This document shows, piece after piece, positions 1-10,833 of a stretch of 64,000 nucleotides of DNA. The notes under the pieces were generated by a model, which made no database searches, was not told the DNA's origin, and saw only the letters and a list, made by a program, of their open reading frames with translations. Made by a program: the position numbers and the translations under genes. The first letter of the stretch is position 1. The number at the start of each line of letters is the position of its first letter. The DNA is taken from NCBI RefSeq assembly GCF_963583255.1, contig NC_084803.1, positions 4,765,621-4,829,620 on the forward strand. The letters are read 5' to 3'. Origin of the DNA: Pyrus communis. Lineage: Eukaryota; Streptophyta; Magnoliopsida; Rosales; Rosaceae.

Positions 1-78
1 TGTAAATACGGAAAGTGTTCTTCACACAAAATTTTTCTTCTCATGCGCACACTTATATTTATTTTTAATTTTTGAAAA

Positions 79-375
79 GAGTAATACTATTTATATTATG
101 TTCTTATACCATATTTTTATACTATTTTAGGTGTCATCTGACGTGGACAGTCACATCATTTGAAAATTTGACAAAACTCAAGGAAAGGAAGAAGAAAGAC
201 TCCTCAATTACCACAATCATCATTTAATCAACCAATTTTTCTTAATTATTAGTTTATTAAATAATAAACTAAATTTAAAATTTTGATTAATTCAAATGAT
301 GTGACTGTCCACATCAAATGCCACCTAAGGTGGTATGAAAATGTGATACAAAAACATGGTATGAATATCATTACT
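79..375. mobile_element. Foldback MITE with long inverted arms
   Basis: The two ends are inverted copies of each other for roughly 95 bp: both arms carry the block GTGGACAGTCACATCATTTG (one as its reverse complement near 290-312) and both run to an AGTAAT terminus. The flanks carry the direct repeat TTTTGAAAA (70-78 and 376-384), which looks like a 9-bp target-site duplication and suggests a Mutator-type non-autonomous element. There is no coding capacity. The exact ends are uncertain by one or two bases because the flanks are A/T runs. Confidence 0.75.
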
Positions 376-480
376 TTTTGAAAAATTTTAGAGTGCAAAA
401 TAATTTTCCACTATGTAAAAAATAGTGTTGGGAGTAAATGTACTTTTGCTTTAATTAGTGAGTAAAGAGTTTCTATTATG

Positions 481-643
481 TCACTTAGTATTACGGTCTA
501 ATGGTATTCTTCATCACTTGTAAGTGAAAGGTCTTAGGTTTGATCCTCGCTGAAGGCAAATTTAAACCATATTATTACTAGCCCATTGTTAGACACATCC
601 CCTATCGTTTGTTCAAAAAAAACAAAAAAAAAAAAAAAAAAAA
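481..643 (+). mobile_element. tRNA-derived SINE, copy 1
   Basis: It begins with a Pol III box-A-like stretch (TTACGGTCTAATGG, about 491-504) and has a box-B-like stretch (TAGGTTTGATCCTC, about 535-548). It then has a non-tRNA body and ends in a long A-rich tail (615-643). Related copies lie at 2655, 9371, 34781, 35296, 41281 and 52367. The layout (A box, B box, body ending in ATCGTTTGTT, poly-A) is that of a plant tRNA-derived SINE. Confidence 0.7.
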
Positions 644-1272
644 CGCTTATGTTAACTGTTAATGTTTAATGGGAACTAATAACAATACCACTTTTCAAGA
701 TTAGAAACAAGTAGATGTTTTTAGCAGCATCTTAAGTTTTTAATGAAAGTTGTAACTTGTTTTAACTAAACTCTACTTGGTACTAAAATGAGGGACCTGC
801 TTCATTTATAGTCCGTAAAAATATCGAACTTCCCTTTAACGAAAAGTTGGAAGGATAATGTCGGAAAGTGGGTGCAGAATACAACATTGTTAGGTGCAAA
901 TTTTTCTTTCATGAATTGACATGAAAATTTATGTTGTGTTTTTCTGGACACTTAACATTTCTTAGTTTAAGTAGGTTCTTTCTGTTCTAAAGTTGGTGTA
1001 ACGTCTCTTATTCCCTGCTGGGGAATCTTTCCCTTCAATAATTGGAGGTGGAACTATGGAGCCAAAGAAAGATCGTATTTCAATATTTGTGCAAAAAAGG
1101 AGACATTAAAGATGGGAATCAGAAAGTGACACAACGCATAGGCAACAAGCAAATTCACATCACATGGGAATGGGACTCTGAATTTATCTTGTTTTCTTCA
1201 CTCTGGTTTTTACTGCAACAAGTCCGTTTCCGTTCGGATCAGCTCTACTATTTACGGAGCATGATCGGTAGT
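644..1272. other. AT-rich stretch, nothing recognised
   Basis: There is no open reading frame with family resemblance, no RNA gene and no clear repeat here. A 127-codon frame at 1042-1425 runs into poly-T and has no recognisable content. Confidence 0.5.
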
Positions 1273-1438
1273 ACTTTAGTATTGCTTGGATGGTCATCAT
1301 GTGTACCCACCCATATACTGTGGAGTTTTTTTTGTTTTTTTGTTTTTTTGTTTTTTTTTTTAAATTTTTTTATTTTTTTTTTAACCAACGATATTATCTA
1401 CATTGCTTTAGTATTGCTTGTATAGTCATCATGTGTTG
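1273..1438. repeat. Tandem duplication unit split by the hAT-like element
   Basis: Unit 1 starts at 1273 (CTTTAGTATTGCTTGGATGG) and ends in a poly-T tract plus the SINE 3' end motif AACCAACGATATTATCTAC (1383-1401). Unit 2 starts at 1406 with nearly the same words, is interrupted at 1439 and resumes at 2628 with ATACTGTAGAA, poly-T and the same SINE 3' end. The SINE tail was therefore duplicated in tandem before the transposon inserted. Confidence 0.65.
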
Positions 1439-2619
1439 TAGGGCTGGGCACAGGTCGGGCCGGGCCTAATTTTGAAAGGATCAGACCCGGGTTTAAAATA
1501 AACGGGCCAGGTTGAGGCAGGTACAACATATTTGAATACAAAAATCAGACCTAACCCGGTCCTATTGAAACGGGCTAGTTCGGCCAGGATCCACAGGTCC
1601 TGTTTTTTTTTTTTTTTTTGGATACAATTTAATTGGTTTGATACAATCAAGGCCGTCTCCGCCCGAACCACCACTCAATAGCACCGCCTGAACCACCGCC
1701 ACTCAATGCCGTCTCCACCCATGCCCACCTCACCATTAGATCCAAGCCCACCACACCCAGTTCCAAATCGCCACCCACAATGAGATTCGATGTTGTCCAA
1801 CTCAGATCTGTCTATTCTCCTACTCAAATCTTTGATAAGAAGCATGAAATCGAATGTGTTACAAGTGAAGTCACCTAATGAACACAGATCGAATGTGTCC
1901 TTTTTTTTCTTTTTTTCTTTTTTTTGGGGCACATATTGAATTGAACACAGTAGCTGCACATATTGCACAAATTGAACACAGATGGGAAAACCATTACGAG
2001 TGGGAAATCAAATGTTGCAGGCTACAGAAATCTAAAGGATGCAAAATCAAATGAAAATAATGAGAAAATGCCTTGCGTGAAGAATCAGAGGTTAAAGAAT
2101 TCACTTGAACTGGCAGCGGCAATGGAGTGTTGGTGGTCGCGACGACGGTGATATCGTCGAGGAGAAGAGAAGATGGGTGGTACGGGTGCTTGAGTTCTCT
2201 AAGTTTGGGATGTCGTCGAGGACTTGAGGAGGACAATCGAGGTTGCTGGGTCGTCATGGTGGTCGCCAGGGCCTACACTCGCGACGATGGTGATCTCAGG
2301 GTAGTGGAGGAGATGACTGATGGAATGTGGGTAGAATCGTGGAAGGAAGGGGACAACGCACATGAGAGAGAATTGACTTCGAGGACTCAAGTGACAGAGT
2401 CAAAGAGACTTTGCTCAGTTGTTCCATTGCAATTACAAACGGATCGGTCCAGGACCCCATTTTTCTATACATCTGGAACCGGCCTGCCCCTAAAATTTCA
2501 TCACCCCGTCCCGCCCTACCCCATTTCTCTTATTAAAAAATTGGAACCAACCTGTACCCGCCCTGAACCTTGATTACCTGCCCCAACATCCGGTTTCTAT
2601 ACCCGTTTGCCCACCCCTA
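1439..2619. mobile_element. hAT-like non-autonomous DNA transposon, 1181 bp
   Basis: The left end reads TAGGGCTGGGCACAGGTCGG. The right end reads as its inverted counterpart (reverse complement TAGGGGTGGGCAAACGGGTA). It is flanked on both sides by exactly ATGTGTTG (1431-1438 and 2620-2627), the 8-bp target duplication expected of hAT elements. The interior is GC-richer than its surroundings and has open frames on both strands, but none resembles a transposase. I therefore read it as a non-autonomous element. Confidence 0.85.
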
Positions 2620-2654
2620 ATGTGTTGCCTCCTTAACTCACCCTTATACTGTAG

Positions 2655-2810
2655 AATTTCTTCTTTTTTTTTTGTTAACCAACGATATTATCTACACTAA
2701 CTAGTAATAAAGTGATTCAAATTCTCCTTTTGTGAAAATCAAACCTAAGACATCTCACTTATAAGTGAAGAGGAATACCACTAGACTGTAGTACTAAGTG
2801 GCTTATACTG
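2655..2810 (-). mobile_element. tRNA-derived SINE, copy 2
   Basis: This is a reverse-oriented copy of the SINE at 481. Poly-T at about 2662-2672 is the tail on this strand, followed by the conserved 3' end, the box-B counterpart near 2742-2755 (AATCAAACCTAAGAC) and the box-A counterpart near 2780-2795. It overlaps the second unit of the tandem duplication that surrounds the hAT-like element. Confidence 0.65.
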
Positions 2811-2867
2811 TATAGTTAAAAAGACAAAAAACAATAAATAGCAAATTGGTCACTCACTCTTATTAAA

Positions 2868-4048
2868 AAAAAGTAAATTGGAGAAATGGTCCCTTAACTT
2901 TGATTGAATTGTAGCTTGATCCTTGAACTAAAAATCCATTAGATTTAGTCCTTCAACTTGACAAAATGTGGAAGCATTAGTTCTTTGGTAGTAACACCAT
3001 GAGATTTTCTGTTAATATGATGATGTGGTCTTTGTGGGCTCTACATTTTTGTTAATGTGGATGTCATGTGGCCTAAAAAATCCATAAAAAATACAAACAC
3101 AGTGAAAGGAATAAGAAAATACATAAAATAAAAAAGGTTGAATTCTTTCTCCCATCTTCCCCTTCCGCCCACCTCCTTCTCCAAACCCAGCCACCATTGT
3201 AGCCCTCTCCCAACAACCAAACCATAGAAAGTTTCACATCTAAATTTGGAACACAATCTTCCTTTCCAAACGACTTCACACAATGACCTCCATCCTAGCA
3301 GCACCTTAGTCTACGCTGCCTTGACAACTCAATATCCGGTTCCCCACCACCTGCAATCGAAACCCTCACCACACATACGTCAAAACTTGGTGGGCTACGA
3401 GTTGGGGATCGGCTGGGTTGTGGGGATTGGTAGATGGAGGTGGGGACTGGGAGGTGGGCTGGGGAGTTGATCAAGGACTCAAAGTTAAAGGGGCAGGCTG
3501 CGATAGTTGAAGTGCGAATAGGTCTATAGAATTTTTTTTTTTTTTTTAAATTATGGGCTCGTTTGAATGTATTTTTAAAAAGACTGAAAGCGCTTTTAGA
3601 GAAAATGTTTTTGGGTTCCAAAAGCACTTTAAGTGTTTTTTACAAGAAGCATCAGTTTTGTATTTCTTCCTGGAAGCACTTTAAGTGCTTTTCTAGGATT
3701 TACTAACATTTTTGACAAGGTTTGTTTCTATAAATATTTTCACAAAAAACGGTTTCAGACATTTTAAAAGCACATCCAAACGAGTTTTATATCTTCCTAA
3801 TTTTTAAATTTTATTTTTAATTTTTATATTTCTAATCCAGGTATAGTACTGAAATATTTAAGTGTGGGGCCTATAAATTTGCCACTCAAACACTATAACG
3901 GAAATTCTAAAAATTTGACACCTATGGTCAATGCTCTACATTTTGTCTAAGTTTAAGGACTAATCCTAGAAACTTTTAGTTTAGAAACTAAAATTACAAT
4001 TCAACCATAATTCATGAACCATTCCTCCGATTTACTCCATTAAAAATC
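2868..4048. mobile_element. TIR element with about 110-bp inverted ends and a nested MITE
   Basis: The left end (GTAAATTGGAGAAATGGTCC, from about 2871) and the right end (reverse complement GTAAATCGGAGGAATGGTTC, to about 4038) are inverted copies for roughly 110 bp, including the shared words TTGATTGAATTGTA and GACAAAATGT. Both flanks carry TTAAAAA. The interior (3120-3530) is a pyrimidine-rich filler with open frames but no recognised protein, so captured host DNA is possible. A separate MITE sits inside at 3555-3784. Confidence 0.6.
3555..3784. mobile_element. MITE of the CTCGTTTG family, copy 1
   Basis: The element starts GGGCTCGTTTG and ends CCAAACGAG. Its two halves are partly inverted copies built around AGCACTTTAAGTGCTTTT-like words. 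Copies of the same family occur at 31570-31798, 35967-36182 and, degraded, at 44850-45195. It has no coding capacity. Confidence 0.65.
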
Positions 4049-4830
4049 TTTCAACTAGTTAGATCAAATTAGCTATACATTATTCGTATTTAATCAAAAT
4101 CCGATCTGAACTTGATATTTTGGTTTTTAGTACGACAACATGTGCAGGGACCTTTCTCTTGATTGGACAGTTTGGCTTGTAGCTCCATGACATGCAGTGT
4201 TTGTTGGATTCCGGACAATTATGAAAATAAATTTAATTCAAATAACTAAATTAGCAGCGGAAAATAAATAAATAACACATAATATGTAATCTCACCTATG
4301 TATTCAGTTGGTTATAATTGATAACGTGTAAAAGAACAAAGAAGAAGAAATTATTACTTGTATTTTTAACCATACACATGCCGTTTTGTTGGATCATTCT
4401 AATGCTCACAATTTTCCTCTTTATGATTGATCACGTAAAACTTTCCACATGTTGAGCCTTAAAGAGTATTCATATTAATAAATTAAGCACATAATGATGG
4501 AATGATTGATTTAAATATGTTAGCAATATCTCTCATTGAGATCAATATAGAACGGGTGACACTTTGACCAAAAAAACAAAAAAAAAAAAGAACGGGCGAC
4601 ACTAAGGTGTTTTGGCTTAGGGTTTTTCTCTCTTTTCTCTGACGACAAAATTGAATGATCTTAACATATGGGAGAAAAAATTGCCATGACGGGTAAGGTA
4701 GGAAAGGTGGATGTTTAGTTATCAACATAACAAAAAAACAGAGAGAGTATTAATGGACAAGTGTTACAATTTTATTGGATCACATAATATGGTAAGTAAA
4801 ATGGTTATTGACCAGTCAATACCTTAGTTA
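4049..4830. other. Intergenic, nothing recognised
   Basis: This is AT-rich DNA with no supported gene. The 81-codon minus-strand frame at 4483-4728 has no family resemblance and contains poly-A/T runs. Confidence 0.4.
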
Positions 4831-5150
4831 TGAGGATGTGAAGGTAAAAAAGTCCTACATTGATAAAAGGATAAACCTTGCAAGGGCTTGTAAAAGGTTG
4901 AGTTACTCCCCATATTGCCAATTGATTTTGTGGTGGAATCCTAACTTCTTCATGGTATCAGAGCAGGTTGGCCCACGTGTGAATCCAACGCCACATGTGC
5001 TCCACGTCACCAAATTTTTGTTGTTCACGTGTTTTACTTAAAAATTCGCCACACATAAAAGGACGTATAAGAATTTAAAAGTAAAAAAGTTTCACATCAA
5101 TAAAAGAAGAAACCTTTCAAGGCACCTTAATAGTTAAAACAAATTGGATA
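4831..5150 (+). mobile_element. TRIM retroelement copy 1
   Basis: A 5' LTR-like stretch (about 4831-4952) ends in CTTCA. It is followed at 4953 by TGGTATCAGAGCAGG, the classical primer-binding site complementary to initiator methionine tRNA. A short internal region of about 115 bp follows, and then a second, decayed LTR-like stretch (from about 5068, GTAAAAAAGTTTCACATC). There is no gag or pol. This is the layout of a terminal-repeat retrotransposon in miniature. Copies at 7975, 43025 and 54630 support the call. Confidence 0.7.
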
Positions 5151-5219
5151 ATATGGGAAAACAGTGCATGAGAATGGGCCAATGACTTTTAGGACATGCT
5201 AGAAAGATGATTCAAGGGT

Positions 5220-5350
5220 GGATTGTTTTACCAAATTACCGTGCCAACCGTACCATACTAATTTTGTGTCAATCGATAATATACCGAACCGAAGTTTTCT
5301 GGTTTGGTACTGGTATTCGATACTATTACCATTGTATTACCATACCGTAC
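5220..5350. repeat. Degenerate TACCG/GGTAC repeat, left flank of an LTR-like insert
   Basis: The stretch is rich in TACCG and GGTA words (for example CCATACCGTACCGAAAA). A matching stretch resumes at about 7080-7205. The two look like parts of one simple-sequence-derived region separated by inserted DNA. Confidence 0.4.
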
Positions 5351-5989
5351 CGAAAAATATAAATATATATTTAGTATTTAGTACATGAAATATATATAAA
5401 ATAATATATATTTAATGAGCGTCAATCACTTGAAATATGCTGGAATTTGTGTTGGTGTGCTGCTGCCTGTGTTTTCTACTTTGTGCTTTGTTGCCTACAA
5501 TTTTTTACTGTTATGTGCTTGCTACCTGCTTGCTTCAAGTATGATTAAATCATCTGAAAGGTATGAATTAGCCACATAGTTAAATAATTGTGCATATAAA
5601 ATATGAGATAAGGGCATAAAAATTGAAAAAATAAAAAAAAAGGCCTTGAATTGGGTTGATGAAAAAAAAAATCAGATTTTGGCCCAAAAAAGTGGTCTGA
5701 AACAAAGTGGTAATTACTATTACCATACTGTTTGGGCCCAAAGTTGCACCATTGGCCCGTACAATCAAGGTCGTTGAGTAAGTATAGCTTCACACCGTCG
5801 GATAAAAAATAAAGATAATTTTGTTATTATCAAAGCATAATATTATGATTTTTTATCATAATAGTTTTTTTTTTTAATAATGAATTATCTTGTACAAAAT
5901 AAATGGGATGCAATGAGATGCAAATCATATCTCCAACTTAGAAGCAAACAGTACGGTTCAGAGTGATCTGGCATATTCGGCATATGGGC

Positions 5990-7075
5990 GTGTGTATTGG
6001 AGCAATTGAGGTTTTGCTGAGAGTGTCCAGCGGCAATACAACTACAAATGGATTACTTTCAAGAGATTAATGCATGCATGGATAGATCATGAAGAAGCCT
6101 GGTAGGTCTGGATTTTGGTGATGATGTGATAAGACTAGGATTTGATGGTCTTGGATAATGATGAGATAAAAAGCCTAGGTAAGCTAGGCCTTTTTTGCAT
6201 GGTAATGGGTGTTGTCACATGAGTTTGAAGCGATAAGAATTGATGATGGGATCACAATATGCATGTCGTGTGAAAGGGTACTTCGAGATCTCAAAATGAC
6301 GCATGTTGTTCCTCTTGTAAAAGTCTACAGGCATAAGGAGATTAGGGAGATTTTTGCCGAAATATATTAAAGACAATATTAGTTATTTTGATATTGTTTT
6401 TGGGAGTATATTCGGAAAAGGTCTCTATTGGATTGGCGATCAAGGAGACTTGCTATAAATACAAAGCTGCAAATAATAAAAAGCCCCCTCCAAATCAACA
6501 CACAAATTAACTTCTCAACAACCTTGAGATTTTTTCCTCTATCCCTTTCTTCTCGCCAACACATCTTCAGTTTGGATAGACAACATTGTGAAGGCAACCG
6601 GCGACATCTTCAATTTAGATAGACATCATTGGAGCCGTAGAATCAGCTGACTGAGGAGCACCTTCAGTTTGGATAGACAACACTGCTTCGAGACTGACTG
6701 GTATTTATCCAAGTCTTGGTCAACAAAGATTTTCGAGTCCTTGTTGGTAGGGGTCATCTCATCAGCCTTCTCGGCGAAGTGAGGTGTTACAGGTTACTAC
6801 ATTCGGCACAATGAAAGCCGAATTTGAAATTGAATTTCGCAGAACTAGCAACTTTGTCTTCAGGCTCTAGAACCCGAAGGCCGAGACGTGTTCCTTCCTC
6901 GACCGCAGTCACAAGATCAAGAAGTTAGCATTGCGCCCAACTTCACATCAACATATTTTACTCCCAGGCCGAACTTGGCCTGCAAATTGGCACGCCCCGC
7001 ACACAACCGAATGACGTAGTTAGCTAATTAATTATTCGGCATGCGCACCACGTAGACTTGGTAGTTTCTAGGGTC
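5990..7075 (+). mobile_element. Probable solo LTR of a Ty3/gypsy-type element
   Basis: This roughly 1.1 kb stretch has LTR-like features: a TATA-like GCTATAAATAC at about 6452 followed by a leader-like tract, and a GC-richer 3' part (6700-7010) with repeated GGCCGA/TCGGC words. The word ATTCGGCAT appears on both sides (5974-5982 and 7033-7041). No primer site, gag or pol is present. Termini and target duplication could not be fixed, so the boundaries and superfamily are inference. Confidence 0.4.
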
Positions 7076-7210
7076 AACACATACCATGTCAACCGAACTA
7101 TTTGGCATACCAAAAGTTTCGCACGGTAATGGTAATCAATTTTACAATACCTAAAGTTTGGTATGGTACTTGGTACGGTAACTGTACCGAAACCATCCCT
7201 AGAGATGAAT

Positions 7211-7970
7211 GTGCAAAATGCCCAAGTGATGCCATCATCAATAATTAGAGTGTGGAACTTCAGACAACAGTATTAAAAACGTTCTCTTGTTATTGTCCAA
7301 CTAAGAAAGACTTTTGAGATCGTATCAATGTTTTAAGTCCAAACTAAACCAGTTACAATGATAGGATCATCTAGGATTGCTACCACCCTTTATTGTGGAA
7401 TAAAAATAATCAACATTCAAAATGTTTGTTATGAGGATGGATGACCCACATGAGGAAATAAGCATCGTTCATTGTTTTTTTTTTCAGCCAACCAATGTTG
7501 AAGATCTTGTTAGCCTACTTTCACATTTCATGGCCTTAACAGGAAACGATATTTTTTTCTATATAAAGGCCTATTAGCTCACAAGAAGAAAACATACAAT
7601 CTCTTGTTTCCATTTGTAATTTCCATTTGATAATAAGAGAGATTACTACATCTACCCCAAGGACGTAGACACATTTGCCGAACCTTGTAAATATTGTGTC
7701 TTATTTACTTTATTCCACTGCACCCATACCATCGATTTCACAACAATGTTTGATAACAACTTTGTTTTACAATTTTTCAGTTTCCCTGTTTTGACAATTG
7801 AACACTTGTTGGTAATTTTTATCAGTTTTTATTTTTTAAATAAACAAAAATCAATTCCAAAATGGAGCCAAATTTTGAATTCTCCATAAATAATTCTAGT
7901 TTTCATTTTTGACAAACAAACAAAAATTTGTTTCCATTTCTTCACACCCGTTAATAGTTCACCAATATTA
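7211..7970. other. Intergenic, nothing recognised
   Basis: No supported gene or repeat was identified in this AT-rich stretch. Confidence 0.4.
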
Positions 7971-7974
7971 TATT

Positions 7975-8332
7975 ATAATTGGAAGGTAAAAGAGTCACAC
8001 ATCGGTAAAAGGAGAAACTTTGTAAGTATTTATAATATATTAGGCTACTCTTCATATTGCCAATTGGTTTAATGGTGAATCCTCAACTGTCGTCATGGTA
8101 TTAGAGCAAGGTAGCCAACATGTGAAGCCCAACAATCACATGTGCTGCTCGTCACTTAATTTATCTTGTTTATGTGTTTAGCTTGAAAATTCGCCACATG
8201 TGAGGGAGTGTGTGAGAATGTGAACGTAAAAGAGTCTCATATAGGTGAAAGGAGAAACATTGTAAGGGCTTATAAAATGTTGGACTACTTCTCATATTGA
8301 CAATTAGTTTTATAGTAGAACCTCAACTTTCA
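7975..8332 (+). mobile_element. TRIM retroelement copy 2, both LTRs present
   Basis: The first LTR (about 7975-8095) contains GGTAAAAGAGTCACACATCG. It is followed directly by a primer-binding site TGGTATTAGAGC at 8096. After about 115 bp of internal sequence comes a purine tract (TGAGGGAG, 8201-8208) and a second LTR beginning TGTGAGAATGTG at 8211. The two LTRs share the order of all their words. This is the best-preserved member of the family here. Confidence 0.75.
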
Positions 8333-8496
8333 TTCTATGACCTCAAGTTTACAATTTAACCCCCAAAAAATGTCATTTTCGTAGTTCCACCTGAAACGAA
8401 TACTAAAAAAGCTTACAAAAAAAATTTCTAATAATTTTTTTTCTTTAATAAAAATAAAAAATTGAAATGATTATCAAACTATAGATAAAATAAAAG

Positions 8497-8650
8497 GAAA
8501 ACTAATGAAAATGGCTTGAAAACTGTGAGTTTTAACAAAAATGACAAAATAAAGGGTAAAGTGAATAGTACCGAGATTGACTTTTTAGTGTAAAAATGTG
8601 ATTTTTCGTTAAAATAAACAGTACCAAGAGCTTTTCATTAAAGTTCTCTA
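8497..8650. mobile_element. Short MITE family (AAAACTAATGAAAA), copy 1
   Basis: This is a roughly 150-bp element present three times in the window (also 55567-55720 and 62697-62836). The copies share AAAATAAAGGGTAAAGTGAA, the GACTTTTTA motif and TTTTTCGTTAAA. The ends are imperfect inverted repeats (AAAACTAATGAAAA against a right end that reads GAGTTTTAACGAAAA when inverted). It is non-coding. Confidence 0.65.
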
Positions 8651-8652
8651 AA

Positions 8653-9366
8653 ATAAAACCCTATCCGACAAGAACAACTTCTCTTGATCTGGAAATGGCC
8701 TTATTCATTTACCCCATGGGTCAACTGGAAACCCAAAATTATGATCTGGGCTTTTTTCGACTTTGGGTCTAAATTTATGATTTAGTTTCATTTGTTTTGA
8801 AAATTCATGTTTTGGACTTGGTTTTCAACAACAAGAAGTGGTTTTCCTAATGCACTGCCTTTTCTCTCCTGTCAAATTTGGTGTGTGCTGTTTTCGTTAC
8901 ATGTTAAATCCCATTCCTTCCTTTCCACCAATTGTCAGCTTTGGAACACTGTATAATATTCCATCTTTCAGGTTTCATATGATCATATTATCAATTTTTC
9001 CAAAAAACTCAAATAACAAATTTACACGGTTCTTTCCGTCATAACCTTTAAGAATTTGTCTATAAAACTTAGAAGTGTTTAATATAAACATCTCAGATAG
9101 TCATCATATTAAATACACATATTCACATAAATTATATCTAACCTTCAGATGGTGATCATATCGAACTGAGACAAAATCGAACAAAACAAAAAGCTGAATC
9201 GAACCGAACAGTAATTTCGGTTCGGTTTTTTATTTTGACAAAAAACGGAAGCAATTAAAACCAAACCCACCCCTAATTATAACCAATTCCAAAATTTAGA
9301 CTTATCTTTGTCGTTGTAAAAGCTTTAACAACGTTTGCCCAGAAACCCTCCATTTTTTTCTTGTGC
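8653..9366. other. Intergenic, nothing recognised
   Basis: No supported gene. A local CGGTTCGGTTTTTT/AACCGAAC inverted word near 9190-9235 followed by CCCACCCCTAA (9264-9274) resembles a decayed end of a hAT-like element, but no partner end was found. Confidence 0.35.
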
Positions 9367-9370
9367 ATGT

Positions 9371-9539
9371 TTTTTTTTTTTTTTTTTTTAATAAACGATG
9401 TTATTTACACTAAGGGTGTAATAAGCCTCATAATGAGCTAGCAATAATGTGGTTTAAATTTACCTTTGACGAGAATCGAACCTAAGACCTCTCACTTACA
9501 AGTAAAAAAGAATACAACTAGACTATGTTACTAAATAAC
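9371..9539 (-). mobile_element. tRNA-derived SINE, copy 3
   Basis: Poly-T (9371-9390) marks the tail on the minus strand. It is followed by the conserved 3' end (ATAAACGATGTTATTTACAC), the box-B counterpart (AATCGAACCTAAGACC, about 9475-9490) and the box-A counterpart near 9520. It belongs to the same family as the copy at 481. Confidence 0.65.
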
Positions 9540-9957
9540 AAACCTTCAGATGTGAGGATTCTAATTAAGCAACTCCCTTTTCAAGGAGATGAGGATTTGG
9601 AAGGGAACTTTACTAAAAGAAAGTGAGGTCGTGGTATTAGAAATTACATAACTAGAAACAGCAAATAATAATAAAGATAATTTTATCAAAATACTATTCA
9701 TCCACAAGCTTTACGATTTGAGGAAATAACACAAATTAAACAAATTAAAAAGGAACATTGCTGCAATTTACACAGTAGTAGACTGAAAATTGTCCCTTTT
9801 TTTTCTTTGTTTGTCTGTGGTTGTTTGATAACTATTTCAGTCTTCATTTTGATTTTTTTTTTTTTTTGGTGAGCTTTCATAATTTGCCTTTATTTTTTTT
9901 AGTTTAAAAAATAATAGAAAATTAAAACCCAAAAAAATAAATATAGTGATCAAATGT

Positions 9958-10048
9958 GTCCTAGTTGTTGAGCCCTTACATGACGGCGTAAGTTCAAATC
10001 CCGTCGGTGGCTAATCTAACAAAATCCATCGTTTGACAAAAAAAAAAT
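9958..10048 (+). mobile_element. Short tRNA-like SINE fragment of a second type
   Basis: It contains a box-B-like AAGTTCAAATCCCGTCGG (about 9992-10009), then CCATCGTTTGAC and an A run (10039-10048). The box-A part is weak (GTTGTTGAGCCCTTA). It resembles a tRNA-derived SINE that differs from the main family in this window. Confidence 0.4.
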
Positions 10049-10784
10049 GTCCAAGTTGTTTACTATGCCATTTTATTTTCTAGTTTATTTAATGATATTT
10101 TGGCACTCACGTAATAAGAGGGTAAAATCTTTTAAAACAATGAAAATTGAATTATTCGTTGTTATTTAATATTTCAAAACAATATAATGCATCTATAAAA
10201 GAATGAATTGATGAATCTATCTAGCTAGACTACTACTCTTTTTCTTCTTATATTTTGTCCTAATTAAACAAACACCAAAAAGAAATACACTTTAAAATGA
10301 TATAAGTTACCCTAACACAGTACTAAACAGAAGCCTTGCAATCGTGTGTACTTCTTAATATCGCAATATTATCTCACTAATAATCTTTAAACTGTCAAAA
10401 AAATGTGATATACCAAAAGAGAGAACAAGAACATGTCAACAAAGTGTCCTAAAAAAGACTTAAAACGTAGCAAACATGTCTTTTTAAAATCACATTTTCC
10501 TTTTCTCCCTTTTTACTTTTTCAAGAACAACCCATTTCGTGGTCCAATACAAAAAAATCCCCCCCAAAATTCCATAAAGCATCTTTTTTACCCGGATGAT
10601 CCGTATCCACTTTTGCAGCCCATCACCCCACTTTTATCTTTAACCCCTTACGATTGGATTGGAGACTTTGGACTTTGGAGTCCTTGGACCAAAAAAAGCA
10701 TACCACAAACTTCCATTTCTTCTTCTTCTTCTTCTTCTTCTTCTTCTTCTTTTATTACTTCTATACACACAAAATACTGCACGT

Positions 10785-10833
<49 letters not shown>

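Noticed and set aside
2127..2573. A 148-codon frame inside the hAT-like element
   Set aside because: Low-complexity, Arg/Gly-rich translation with open frames on both strands; no transposase or other family resemblance.
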